Positions 1 to 7,920 of a stretch of DNA of 64,000 nucleotides are shown here, in pieces. This DNA is from JASLDZ01 sp965199975 (GTDB lineage Bacteria > Pseudomonadota > Alphaproteobacteria > Caulobacterales > Caulobacteraceae): positions 620,001 through 684,000 of the forward strand of contig OZ241340.1 of the NCBI GenBank assembly GCA_965199975.1, written 5' to 3'. Numbering within the stretch: the first letter of the stretch is position 1; every line of letters starts with the position of its first letter. The notes below the pieces were generated by a model. The model was not told where the DNA came from and made no database searches. It saw only the letters and a program-made list of their open reading frames with translations. The translations under genes and the position numbers were made by a program.

Positions 1-177
1 CGCGCCCATCGGGTTGGCGCGCGGATCATGCTGGGTCAGGCTTTCGAGGCGCAGATTGTCGGGCCACCAGTCGCGATTGCCGCGCCCGCCGCCGCCACCG
101 CGCGGCGGGGCGCCGCCGCCGCCGCCGCCCTGCACTACGGGGCATCCACCGAGAGTGTCGTCGACCTTGGCGTCCAT
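1..177 (-). CDS. katG: Catalase-peroxidase KatG, N-terminal fragment (cut by window edge)
   Basis: The minus frame from the ATG at 177-175 is open to the window edge and gives 59 residues. It starts MDAKVDDTLGGCPVV and ends NRDWWPDNLRLESLTQHDP...NPMG, the hallmark start of bifunctional haem catalase-peroxidases, in which NRDWWPNQL/LxxLxQH is strongly conserved. KatG removes hydrogen peroxide and peroxides. An odd feature is a glycine-rich insert at residues 17-31, seven Gly then APPR then four Gly, encoded by a GGC run. The haem and catalytic residues lie outside the window. It was found by reading the frame directly because it is too short for routine ORF lists. Confidence 0.9.
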   Translation of the reverse strand, partial: MDAKVDDTLGGCPVVQGGGGGGAPPRGGGGGRGNRDWWPDNLRLESLTQHDPRANPMGA

Positions 178-282
178 GTGGGTCGTCCTTCGCGCTGAGG
201 GCCGCTGCGACGCCTGCGCGAATGCGCATGGCGAGACGACCGAGTGTTCACGGGGCTACGGCACAGAGCGCGCAGCGCCTCC

Positions 283-306
283 ATCTGTAAAATCGATTGT
301 TCAGAT
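283..306. promoter_or_regulatory. 24-bp near-perfect palindrome between katG and corA (candidate operator)
   Basis: The arms ATCTG (283-287) and CAGAT (302-306) are exactly symmetric about a central AATCGATT (291-298), with 10 of 12 base pairs matching. It lies about 106 bp upstream of the katG start, in a stretch clearly less GC-rich than its surroundings. The symmetric layout fits a dimeric regulator. Peroxide regulation by a LysR-type protein such as OxyR is the obvious guess for katG, but the site lacks the classic repeated ATAG spacing, so the regulator is unknown. Nothing else is recognisable in 178-386. Confidence 0.45.
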
Positions 307-386
307 GGTAGGAATAGGAACGCCCTATGTCGCCGCCCGATCCATCCGCAGCTGGATGGCGTGGAGTTCCGCCAGGGCCCGACGCC

Positions 387-1334
387 TCAGAACCAGCCGC
401 GCGCCTTGAGCCAGGCGAGTGGCAGCAGGGCGCTCAGCACCAGCAGGCAGAAGGCGTAAGGATAGCCCAGGTGCCAGTCGAGCTCGGGCATGTGCTTGAA
501 GTTCATGCCGTACCATGAGGCCACCAGCGTCGGCGGCACCCCCACGACCGACACCACCGTCAACACCTTGATCACGTCGTTCTGGTCGATGTTGATGAAG
601 CCCAGCACGGCGTCGAGCAGGAACTGCACCTTGTTGGCCAGCGTCTCGGAGAAGCCGGTGAGGGAGTGGATGTCCTCGTCGGCGGCGGCCAGGCGGCGCT
701 TGAGATCGCGATCGGCGTGGCGAGCGGTCTCGTCGATGACGTAGCTGACGATGCGGTGGGTGGTGAGCAGGCTCGCGCGCATCTTGCCGAGCTGGGTCCC
801 GGCGCGCCCAACCTCGGTCAGGGTGCGGCGCAGCTGGTCGGAGGCCCGGTTGCGCCGGTCGGGGCGGGCCCGGTCGAAGATGCGCGTCGAGACCTCGCCC
901 AGCCTGGCCGCCACCCCCTCAAGCACATCGGCCTTGCGGTCGACGACTTCCTCGATCACCGCGGTGAAGGCGTCGAGCGGCGAGGCGGGCGGATGGTCCG
1001 CCAAACGCTTGGCCGCGGTGTCGAACGCCTTCATCTCCTCGAAACGCACGGTGACCAGGTGCTGCGGGGTGAGGATGAAGCCCACGGGTGTGAGGTCGGC
1101 GCCGTCGGTGTCGGCGGCGTACATCAGCGAGGCCGAGAGGTAGGTGGCCTCTCCCTCGTGGTAGTGTCGGCTGGAACTCTCGATCTCGCTGAGCGCCGCC
1201 TTGTCGGGCAGGCGCAGGCCGCAGGTCAGCTCGGCGTGCTCGTGGTCGGCCGCGTCGGGATTGAGCAGGTCGATCCAGATCGCCTTGGGATCGATCGCAT
1301 CGGAGCCGGCGCGGCGCGCCTTGCTGCTGAACAT
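387..1334 (-). CDS. corA: CorA-family Mg2+/Co2+ transport protein
   Basis: This is an inner-membrane divalent cation channel of the CorA family. The soluble N-terminal domain, with long helices rich in Arg and Glu, is followed by two C-terminal membrane helices. The signature YGMNF sits just after the first (VVSVVGVPPTLVASWYGMNF) and the second ends in WLKARGWF. I use the ATG at 1334 (MFSSKARRAG), giving 315 aa. An upstream in-frame GTG at 1391 would add 19 residues of less convincing sequence; neither has a strong Shine-Dalgarno. The gene is divergent from trpF and downstream of nothing obvious. Function is assigned from the GMN motif and topology. Confidence 0.93.
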   Translation of the reverse strand: MFSSKARRAGSDAIDPKAIWIDLLNPDAADHEHAELTCGLRLPDKAALSEIESSSRHYHEGEATYLSASLMYAADTDGADLTPVGFILTPQHLVTVRFEEMKAFDTAAKRLADHPPASPLDAFTAVIEEVVDRKADVLEGVAARLGEVSTRIFDRARPDRRNRASDQLRRTLTEVGRAGTQLGKMRASLLTTHRIVSYVIDETARHADRDLKRRLAAADEDIHSLTGFSETLANKVQFLLDAVLGFINIDQNDVIKVLTVVSVVGVPPTLVASWYGMNFKHMPELDWHLGYPYAFCLLVLSALLPLAWLKARGWF

Positions 1335-1420
1335 GGCGGCGGTGAGGCTCCCGGGCTGCGCGATCCCTCTAGCACGCGCCGCAGTCGCCACGAGGGGCCG
1401 CGTCGGCTACATGCGCGGCC

Positions 1421-2062
1421 ATGGCCAAGGCGAAGATCTGCGGGCTGCGAACGCCCGAGGCGGTGGCCGCCGCCGTCGCCGGTGGGGCGGGGTGGGTCGG
1501 CTTCGTCACCTTCCCGAAGAGCCCGCGCCATATCGCACCCGAAGCCGCCGCCGCGCTGGCCCCCGCAGCCCGCGCCGCAGGGGTGGAGGTGGTGAGCGTA
1601 CTGGTCGACCCGGACGACGCCCTGGTCGAGGCCGTGGCGCAGCGCCTGCGGCCGGACTGGCTGCAGCTGCACGGCTCCGAGACGCCGGCGCGCGCGGCGT
1701 GGATCAAGGCGCGCAGCGGCGCGCGGACGATCAAGGCGCTGCCCGTCTCCACCGCCGCCGACCTGCCCGCGGCGGCCGCCTATGTCGGCGCCACGGATGT
1801 CGTCATGTTCGACGCCCGCCCTCCGGCCGACGCCGACCGGCCGGGCGGGGTGGGCGCGCGCTTCGACTGGACGATCCTCAAGGGCGAGCCCCTGGCCCGC
1901 GGCGCCTTCCTGGCCGGCGGCCTCGACCCTTGGAACGTGGGCGAGGCGCTGGCCGCCTCGGGAGTGGAGCGGGTGGACGTCTCCTCTGGCGTGGAGCGCG
2001 GCCCGGGTGTTAAGGACCCCGCCCTGATCACGGCGTTCCTGCAGGCCGTGCGCCGCGCCTGA
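1421..2062 (+). CDS. trpF: Phosphoribosylanthranilate isomerase
   Basis: TrpF catalyses the Amadori rearrangement of phosphoribosylanthranilate in tryptophan synthesis, in the cytoplasm. The 213-aa TIM barrel opens with AKAKICGLRTPEA, which carries the catalytic Cys, continues with GWVGFVTFPKSPRHI, and closes with the phosphate-binding FLAGGLDPWNV and VDVSSGVERGPGVKD, all classic TrpF segments. It is the first gene of a plus-strand run with trpB starting 20 bp after its stop. The ATG start has little Shine-Dalgarno upstream. Length is typical of the family. Confidence 0.97.
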   Translation: MAKAKICGLRTPEAVAAAVAGGAGWVGFVTFPKSPRHIAPEAAAALAPAARAAGVEVVSVLVDPDDALVEAVAQRLRPDWLQLHGSETPARAAWIKARSGARTIKALPVSTAADLPAAAAYVGATDVVMFDARPPADADRPGGVGARFDWTILKGEPLARGAFLAGGLDPWNVGEALAASGVERVDVSSGVERGPGVKDPALITAFLQAVRRA

Positions 2063-2082
2063 CGCGCCAGCCCCGGCCATTC

Positions 2083-3345
2083 GTGAACGCACCCGCCAAG
2101 CCCGCCCCGAGGCCGAACGACTGGTCCGCCTATCCCGACGCGGCGGGGCGCTTCGGCGAGTTCGGCGGTCGCTACGTGGCCGAGACGCTCATGCCGCTCG
2201 TGCTCGAGTTGGACCGCGCCTACGCCGCGGCCAAGGCCGACCCCGCCTTCCAGGCCGAGGTGGAGCGCTTCAACACCCACTACTCGGGCCGCCCCAGTCC
2301 GCTGTACCTGGCGGCGCGGCTGACCGAGCACTTCGGCGGGGCCAGGATCTACTTCAAGCGCGACGAGCTGAACCACACCGGCTCGCACAAGATCAACAAT
2401 ACCGTGGGCCAGATCCTCCTTGCCCAGCGCATGGGCAAGACGCGGATCATCGCCGAGACCGGGGCCGGCCAGCACGGGGTGGCCACCGCCACCGTGTGCG
2501 CCCGCTTCGGCCTGCCGTGCGTCGTCTACATGGGCGCCACCGACGTGGACCGGCAGCAGCCCAACGTGTTCCGCATGAAGCTCCTGGGCGCCGAGGTGCG
2601 GCCGGTGACGGCGGGCACGGGCACGCTGAAGGACGCCATGAACGAGGCCATGCGCGACTGGGTCTCCAACGTGGAGGACACCTACTACCTGATCGGCACC
2701 GCCGCCGGCCCCCACCCCTACCCGGCCATGGTGCGCGACTTCCAGAGCGTGATCGGCCGGGAGGCCCGCGCCCAGCTGATGGAGGCCGAGAACCGCCTGC
2801 CGGACGCGGTGGTCGCCTGCATCGGCGGCGGCTCCAACGCCATCGGCCTGTTCCATCCCTTCCTGGACGATGAGGGTGTGCGCCTGGTCGGGGTGGAGGC
2901 CGCGGGCCACGGCCTCGCCTCCGCCAAGCACGCCGCTTCCATGACCGGCGGGCGCCCGGGCGTGCTGCACGGCAATAAGACCTACCTGCTGCAGGACGCC
3001 GACGGCCAGATCGTCGACGCCCACTCCATCTCCGCGGGCCTCGACTACCCCGGCGTGGGGCCTGAGCATTCATGGCTCAAGGATACGGGGCGTGCGGAAT
3101 ACGTCAGCGCCACCGACGAGGAGGCGCTGGAGGCCTTCCAGCTCTGTGCGCGGCTGGAGGGCATCCTGCCGGCGCTAGAGCCAGCCCATGCGCTCGCGCG
3201 CATCGGCGAGATCGCCCGCGAGGTCGGCCCCGGCGGCGTGATGGTGATGAATCTCTGCGGCCGCGGCGACAAGGACATCTTCGCCATCGCCGACCACCTC
3301 GACGCCCGCCTGCAGGGCTCGGCCGCCGTGGAGGCGAAGGCGTGA
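2083..3345 (+). CDS. trpB: Tryptophan synthase beta chain
   Basis: TrpB joins indole to serine with PLP to make tryptophan and works as an alpha2-beta2 complex with TrpA. The protein is 420 aa. The PLP lysine lies in ELNHTGSHKINNTVGQ, the phosphate-binding loop is CIGGGSNAIGLF, and the C-terminal region ends in VMVMNLCGRGDKDIF. It starts at GTG 2083. Its TGA overlaps the GTG start of trpA, so alpha and beta subunits are probably translationally coupled. Confidence 0.98.
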   Translation: MNAPAKPAPRPNDWSAYPDAAGRFGEFGGRYVAETLMPLVLELDRAYAAAKADPAFQAEVERFNTHYSGRPSPLYLAARLTEHFGGARIYFKRDELNHTGSHKINNTVGQILLAQRMGKTRIIAETGAGQHGVATATVCARFGLPCVVYMGATDVDRQQPNVFRMKLLGAEVRPVTAGTGTLKDAMNEAMRDWVSNVEDTYYLIGTAAGPHPYPAMVRDFQSVIGREARAQLMEAENRLPDAVVACIGGGSNAIGLFHPFLDDEGVRLVGVEAAGHGLASAKHAASMTGGRPGVLHGNKTYLLQDADGQIVDAHSISAGLDYPGVGPEHSWLKDTGRAEYVSATDEEALEAFQLCARLEGILPALEPAHALARIGEIAREVGPGGVMVMNLCGRGDKDIFAIADHLDARLQGSAAVEAKA

Positions 3346-4172
3346 ACCGTCTCGATCGCCGTTTCGCCGAGCTGAAGCACGAAGGCCGCGCCGCCTTCGT
3401 CGCCTACGTCATGGCCGGCGATCCCGACCGTCAACGTTCGGAGCGCCTGCTCGCCGGTTTACCCGCCGCGGGGGCCGACATCATCGAGCTGGGCTTTCCC
3501 TTCAGCGACCCGATGGCCGAGGGCGTGCCGGTGCAGCGCGCCTCGCAACGGTCCCTGGCGGCCATGACCACGCTGCGCTCGGCGCTGGAGATGGTGGGCG
3601 CCTTCCGCGCCGCCGAAGCGGACACGCCCGTCGTGCTGATGGGCTACCTCAACCCGATCCTATCCTACGGGATCGACGCCTTCGCGCACGACGCCGCCGA
3701 GGCGGGCGTCGACGGGCTGATCGTGGTCGATTGCCCGCCGGAAGAGGCGGAGGACCTCACCGACGCGCTCGACGCCGCGGGTGTCAGCCTCATCCGCCTG
3801 GCCGCCCCCACCACCGACGACGTGCGCCTGGCCGTCGTGGCGCGGCGCACCTCGGGCTTCGTCTATTATGTCTCGGTGGCCGGAGTGACCGGGACCAAGG
3901 AGGCCGACGCGGACGCGGTCGCCCCTGCCGTCGCGCGGGTGCGCGCGGCGACGGGCCTGCCGGTCGCGGTGGGCTTCGGCATCCGAACGCCCGAGCGCGC
4001 CGCCGCTGTCGCGCGGGTGGCCGACGCCGCGGTTGTGGGCTCGGCGCTGGTCGATGAGATCGCCGCCGCCGAGCGCACCGGCGGCGACGCGGTCGCCGCG
4101 GTGCTCGCCAAGGCGCGGGCCCTCTCGGCCGCCGTGCGCGGCGCGCGCATCCGCGAGGAGGCTCCCGCGTGA
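3342..4172 (+). CDS. trpA: Tryptophan synthase alpha chain
   Basis: TrpA cleaves indole-3-glycerol phosphate to indole and glyceraldehyde 3-phosphate, passing indole to TrpB. The 276-aa barrel contains the catalytic Glu and Asp segments (DIIELGFPFSDPMAEGVPVQ) and the phosphate loop VAVGFGIRTPE. I place the start at the GTG at 3342 that overlaps the trpB stop (GTGA); a longer open frame upstream is only a shadow of trpB. Its own TGA overlaps the GTG of accD in the same way. Confidence 0.97.
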   Translation: MNRLDRRFAELKHEGRAAFVAYVMAGDPDRQRSERLLAGLPAAGADIIELGFPFSDPMAEGVPVQRASQRSLAAMTTLRSALEMVGAFRAAEADTPVVLMGYLNPILSYGIDAFAHDAAEAGVDGLIVVDCPPEEAEDLTDALDAAGVSLIRLAAPTTDDVRLAVVARRTSGFVYYVSVAGVTGTKEADADAVAPAVARVRAATGLPVAVGFGIRTPERAAAVARVADAAVVGSALVDEIAAAERTGGDAVAAVLAKARALSAAVRGARIREEAPA

Positions 4173-5104
4173 GCGATCCGACGCAGACCCCGCCCACCGA
4201 GGCGACCGCGCCCGCCGCCGACCGCCGACGCGGCGGCTGGCTCAGCCGCTTCGCCCCGGGCGTCCGCGCCCGCCGCACGCCGGGCGACGCGCCAGAGAAC
4301 CTGTGGGTCAAGGATCCTGACAGCGGCGAGATGCTGTTCCGCGCCGACCTGGAGGCGGCCCAGTGGGTCACGCCCTCAGGGCGCCACATGCGTATCGGCC
4401 CCGCCCAGCGCTTCCGCCACACCTTCGACGACGCCCGCTTCGAGCCGATCGCCACCCCCTCCGTGCCGGAGGATCCCCTGCTCTTCTTCGACGGGAAGCC
4501 CTATCCCGAGCGCCTGGCCGCCGCCCGCAAGGCCACGGGCGAGCCCGACACCATGGCGGTGGGCTTCGGCGCCATCCATGGCGCGCCGGCGGTTGTCTTG
4601 GTGCAGGACTTCGCCTTCATGGGCGGCTCGTTGGGCATGGCCGCGGGCGAGGGCTTCATCGCCGCCGCCCGGGCCGCGGCGGCGCGCGAGGCGCCCTTGG
4701 TGGCCTTCACCGCCGCGGGCGGTGCGCGCATGCAGGAAGGCGCGCTCTCGCTGATGCAGATGGCCCGCACCACCCTGGCCATCCAGGAGCTCAAGGCGGC
4801 GCAACTGCCCTACGTGGTGGTGCTGACCGACCCCACCACCGGCGGTGTCACCGCCAGCTACGCCATGCTGGGCGACGTGCACCTCGCCGAGCCCGGCGCC
4901 CTGATCGGCTTCGCCGGCCCGCGCGTGATCGAGCAGACCATCCGCGAGAAGCTGCCCCCCGGCTTCCAACGCGCCGAATACCTGCGCGACAAGGGCATGG
5001 TCGACGAGGTTGTGCCCCGCCGCGAGCTGCCGGCGGTGCTCGGCCGCATACTGCACACTTTGGCCGAAGCGCGGCGGCGCGCGAAAGTCAGCGCCGTCGC
5101 CTGA
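4169..5104 (+). CDS. accD: Acetyl-CoA carboxylase carboxyltransferase subunit beta, zinc-ribbon cysteines absent
   Basis: AccD forms the carboxyltransferase with AccA that makes malonyl-CoA for fatty-acid synthesis. The crotonase-like body is intact (LVAFTAAGGARMQEG, DPTTGGVTASYAMLGD, ALIGFAGPRVIEQT). The N-terminal zinc ribbon is degenerate: where Escherichia coli has two CxxC pairs, this protein has WVKDPDSGEM at residues 46-55 and WVTPSGRHMRI at 66-76, with Asp, Ser, Thr and Gly at the four ligand positions. The fold outline ENLW...GEM...RHMRI is kept. It is coupled to trpA by a GTGA overlap. Such a trp-accD-folC order is common in alphaproteobacteria. Confidence 0.95.
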   Translation: MSDPTQTPPTEATAPAADRRRGGWLSRFAPGVRARRTPGDAPENLWVKDPDSGEMLFRADLEAAQWVTPSGRHMRIGPAQRFRHTFDDARFEPIATPSVPEDPLLFFDGKPYPERLAAARKATGEPDTMAVGFGAIHGAPAVVLVQDFAFMGGSLGMAAGEGFIAAARAAAAREAPLVAFTAAGGARMQEGALSLMQMARTTLAIQELKAAQLPYVVVLTDPTTGGVTASYAMLGDVHLAEPGALIGFAGPRVIEQTIREKLPPGFQRAEYLRDKGMVDEVVPRRELPAVLGRILHTLAEARRRAKVSAVA

Positions 5105-5118
5105 GCGCCGCGCACGCC

Positions 5119-6450
5119 GTGGCCGACCTCCTCACCCCCCACGACGGCCCCGCGCTGCGCGCCGCCCTGGCGCGGCTGCAGGCGCGCCATCCCGTGAAGG
5201 TCGACCTCGGGCTCGACCGCATCGACGCCGTGTGCGCCGCGCTGGGCCGGCCGGAGCGGCGCCTGGCGCCGGTGATCCACGTGGCGGGCACCAACGGCAA
5301 GGGCTCCACGACAGCCTTCGTGCGCGCCATGGCGGAGGCGGCGGGGCTGCGGGTGCACGCGCTCACCTCGCCGCACCTGGTGCGTTTCGTCGAGCGGCTG
5401 CGCGTGGCCGGCGCGCTGGTGGAGGAAGCCGCCCTGGTCGACGCCCTGGCCCGCGTCGAGGCGGCGGCGGGCGAGGCGCCGCTCTCCTTCTTCGAGGCGA
5501 TCACCGCCGCGCAGTTCCTGCTGATGGCCGGGACCCCCGCCGACCTGGCCGTGATCGAGGTGGGCCTCGGCGGCCGCTTCGACGCCACCAACCTGGTGCG
5601 CCCGGCGGTGAGCGTGATCGCGCCCGTCGACATGGACCACCGCGAGTTCCTGGGCGACTCGCTGGCGGCCATCGCCGGGGAGAAGGCCGGCATCGCCAAG
5701 CCCGGCGCCCCGCTGGTGGTGGCGCGCCAGCACGCAGAAGCCATGGAGGTGATCGCCGCCGAGGCCGCGCGGGTCGGCGCGCCCCTCCTCGACCGCGGCG
5801 GCGCGTGGGACGTGGCTGACGCGGGCGACGCGCTCGCGCTGCGCTGGGGTGATCGAACGCTGCACCTGCCGCGCCCCTCCCTTTCCGGCGCGCACCAGAG
5901 CGCCAACGCGGCGCTGGCGGCGGCCGCCCTGCTCGCCTGGAGCGACGCCCGGATCGACGAGGGTGCGCTCGCCCGCGGGGTCGTCGGGGCGCGCTGGCCG
6001 GCCCGCATGCAGCGGCTTGCGGACGGCCCGCTCGGCGCGCTCGCGGCGGCGCGCGGCGCCGACCTGTGGCTGGACGGCGCCCACAATCCCGCCGCAGCCG
6101 CCACCGCCGCCGCCTTCGCCCGCGACCTCAAGCGCGCGGACGGCCGGCCGGTGGCGCTGGTCGTAGGCCTCCTCGCCCGCAAGGATGCGCGCGGCGTCTT
6201 CGCCGCCCTGTGCGGCGCGGCGGACGCCCTCTACGTCACGGGCTTTGACGCGGAGGGCGCGGCGCCGGCGGCGAGCCTGGCGCAGGCGGCCGAAGCCGCG
6301 GGGCTGACGGCGAGCGTTTGTGAGGATGTCGCCTCGGCGTTGCAGGCCGCGCTGGCGCAGCCAGGAGCGCCGCCGCACGTGATCGTCATGGGCTCGCTCT
6401 ATCTGGCGGGCGAGGTGCTGGCGCTCAGCCCTGCGACCTGGCCGCGATGA
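5119..6450 (+). CDS. folC: Bifunctional folylpolyglutamate/dihydrofolate synthase
   Basis: FolC adds glutamate to dihydropteroate and folates. The Mur-ligase-like ATP site is VAGTNGKGSTTAF. Later segments EVGLGGRFDATNLV, DHREFLGDSLAAIAGEKAGI and LDGAHNPAAAA are typical of FolC. I choose the GTG at 5119 (VADLLTPHDG), 14 bp after the accD stop, giving 443 aa; the much longer upstream open frame is an accD shadow. The last 26 bp overlap the end of a convergent minus-strand membrane-protein gene. Nothing unusual is seen in the active-site motifs. Confidence 0.96.
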   Translation: MADLLTPHDGPALRAALARLQARHPVKVDLGLDRIDAVCAALGRPERRLAPVIHVAGTNGKGSTTAFVRAMAEAAGLRVHALTSPHLVRFVERLRVAGALVEEAALVDALARVEAAAGEAPLSFFEAITAAQFLLMAGTPADLAVIEVGLGGRFDATNLVRPAVSVIAPVDMDHREFLGDSLAAIAGEKAGIAKPGAPLVVARQHAEAMEVIAAEAARVGAPLLDRGGAWDVADAGDALALRWGDRTLHLPRPSLSGAHQSANAALAAAALLAWSDARIDEGALARGVVGARWPARMQRLADGPLGALAAARGADLWLDGAHNPAAAATAAAFARDLKRADGRPVALVVGLLARKDARGVFAALCGAADALYVTGFDAEGAAPAASLAQAAEAAGLTASVCEDVASALQAALAQPGAPPHVIVMGSLYLAGEVLALSPATWPR

Positions 6451-6865
6451 GGCGCAGCGGCGACGGCGCCTCCAGCCAGGCCCCGACGACCAGCACCACG
6501 AGCACCGCGTAGCTCCAGATCTCTTCGCCCACGAAGTAGGCCCAGGCGAACCCGCGCGGCTCGAGCGCATAGCCGAAATGCTCGACCACGACGAGCAGGC
6601 TGAACGCCGCGGCGGCCATGGGCCACCAGCGGTCCGACCGCAGGGCGAGCGTCAGAAGCACGGCGGCGACGGCCGCGTCCACGCCGAACACCCCCCATTG
6701 CAGACGCGCGAGCGGGTGCAGCTGAACCGCGGGTGTCAGCGCCCATGCTCCGGCGTAGGCCCCGGCGCCCAGCCGCTCCGGCGCGCCGCCGCGCAGGAAG
6801 GCGTAGCCGCACGCGGCGGCGGCGACGCCCAGGCTGACGACGGCGCGCGGAGTGAGGACATACAT
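6425..6865 (-). CDS. Small four-helix membrane protein of unknown function
   Basis: I do not recognise this family. The 146-aa product is almost wholly hydrophobic with about four membrane helices, roughly residues 8-24, 58-78, 82-100 and 113-133, and a conserved-looking VVEHFGYALEPRGFAWAYFV stretch between the last two. Its ATG overlaps the TGA of the upstream gene (ATGA at 6867-6863), so the two are probably made together. The 3' end overlaps the end of folC on the other strand by 26 bp. Codon third positions are strongly G/C, supporting real coding. Confidence 0.75.
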   Translation of the reverse strand: MYVLTPRAVVSLGVAAAACGYAFLRGGAPERLGAGAYAGAWALTPAVQLHPLARLQWGVFGVDAAVAAVLLTLALRSDRWWPMAAAAFSLLVVVEHFGYALEPRGFAWAYFVGEEIWSYAVLVVLVVGAWLEAPSPLRLIAARSQG

Positions 6866-7218
6866 CAGGCGGCGACGCTGTCAGCCTCCGCCACCACGCG
6901 CAGATCCGCGGCGCTTGGAGGCTTCTCGCCGCCCCCGCCGGTGGCGACAGCCCGCAGGCCGATCTCGATCTGCACCTGCCCGAGCTCGGCGTGAGCGGCC
7001 ACGAGGCGGCGGCGCGCCTCGCCCAGCGCGGCCAGGGCGGCGAGGTTCTCCTCGATCGCCTTCTGGCCCACCGTGGCCGCCAAGTTGGCGTGGCGGCGCG
7101 CGTTGACCTGCGCGCCCAGCAGCTTGGCCGACAGCGCGAGGGCGGCGTCGATCGCCGTCTCCGCCGGGAAGAGTTCGGCGGTCACCATGTCCAGCGCCTC
7201 GCGGCGTTTCTGCAGCAT
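6865..7218 (-). CDS. Hypothetical helical protein
   Basis: This is a 117-aa protein of unknown function, mostly Ala/Leu/Glu-rich helix (MLQKRREALDMVTAELFPAE) without signal peptide or membrane segment. Start choice: the ATG at 7218 is preceded by GGGAGACGACG, a good Shine-Dalgarno at correct spacing, so I prefer it to the in-frame GTG at 7233. Its stop overlaps the start of the downstream four-helix membrane protein. The arrangement suggests a cytoplasmic partner of that membrane protein, but this is inference only. Confidence 0.7.
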   Translation of the reverse strand: MLQKRREALDMVTAELFPAETAIDAALALSAKLLGAQVNARRHANLAATVGQKAIEENLAALAALGEARRRLVAAHAELGQVQIEIGLRAVATGGGGEKPPSAADLRVVAEADSVAA

Positions 7219-7245
7219 CGTCGTCTCCCGCACGCCGTTCTGGCG

Positions 7246-7920
7246 TCAGTGGTGGAGCAGCCCTTCGAGGGCCTGGAGACCGGCGATCAGCGATCCGAAC
7301 GCGAGGGCGCCCATGATCGAGAGGCCGGCGACGACAGCGAGCCTAGGGCCCAGCCCGAGGGTGTTTGGACCTAGACGTCGCTGATCGACGCCCAGGAGAC
7401 CCGGCAGACCTCGCGCAGCACCGCTTCCGGCGGCAGCCACTGGGTCGTGATCGCGGCGGCGCGCACCATGTGGGGGATGCTCTCCGTCGCGCTCGTGCCG
7501 TCCCGCAGGGCGAGGAGCTCGCGCTGCAGGTCCCACCAGGTGAAGACCGGCAGCTTGACCGACCGGGGATCCTGGCTGGTCAGATGCTCGATGATCACTG
7601 GCGCTCTCCTTGGCTTCGACCTCCAAGGGATGGGCGGCGGCGGGAGCGGCGTCTGTCCTGGGATGGGGACGGTCTTGTCCCGACCCTGTCATATTCTTGT
7701 CCTGATCCATCGCCTCGGCGATCAGCCGGGCGGCCTCGCGGGCGGGCAGGCCCCCCAGTTTCTCGCGGGCGCGCAGGATGTAGGTGTCGACGGTGGTGAT
7801 CTTGACGCCCAGCTCATCGGCGATCTGGCGGCGGAGCCATTTGCGCTCGAGCAGCAGCATGGCCTCGCGCTCACGCTCGGTGAGCCGGGCGAGGCCGGAT
7901 GCGGCTCTGTTTGAGACCAT
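7246..7920 (-). CDS. LuxR-type HTH regulator with C-terminal membrane helix
   Basis: The N-terminal part (residues 10-75) is a LuxR/GerE DNA-binding domain: LARLTEREREAMLLLERKW, then QIADELGVKITTVDTYILRA and REAARLIAEA. The frame continues without a stop through a Pro/Ala/His-rich linker to a C-terminal hydrophobic helix (LAVVAGLSIMGALAFGSLIA, about residues 190-215). HTH proteins with a C-terminal membrane helix are known in Caulobacterales. The ATG at 7920 follows GAAGGTGG. In residues 108-183 the codon pattern degrades to about half A/T-ending codons, because a second gene is encoded there in another frame (see 7371-7598). The HTH domain and the tail both show normal high-GC third positions. 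It may alternatively be an HTH protein plus a separate short tail ORF. Confidence 0.65.
   Translation of the reverse strand: MVSNRAASGLARLTEREREAMLLLERKWLRRQIADELGVKITTVDTYILRAREKLGGLPAREAARLIAEAMDQDKNMTGSGQDRPHPRTDAAPAAAHPLEVEAKESASDHRASDQPGSPVGQAAGLHLVGPAARAPRPAGRHERDGEHPPHGARRRDHDPVAAAGSGAARGLPGLLGVDQRRLGPNTLGLGPRLAVVAGLSIMGALAFGSLIAGLQALEGLLHH
7371..7598 (-). CDS. 75-aa hypothetical protein nested in the LuxR-type gene in another frame
   Basis: The family is not recognised. The product starts at GTG 7598 with a strong Shine-Dalgarno (AAGGAGA, six bases before the GTG) and reads MIIEHLTSQDP...KLPVFTWWDLQRELLALRDG, ending SWASISDV. Only 3 of 75 codons end in A or T by my count, far better than the overlapping LuxR frame, so this frame is the one under coding selection here. 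There is no signal peptide or membrane helix; it looks like a small soluble alpha/beta protein. Its TAG falls right where the LuxR-frame membrane tail resumes. Confidence 0.7.
   Translation of the reverse strand: MIIEHLTSQDPRSVKLPVFTWWDLQRELLALRDGTSATESIPHMVRAAAITTQWLPPEAVLREVCRVSWASISDV

Noticed and set aside
1335..1391. Upstream GTG start for corA
   Set aside because: It adds 19 residues of low quality; the internal ATG matches normal CorA starts better, though it is not excluded.
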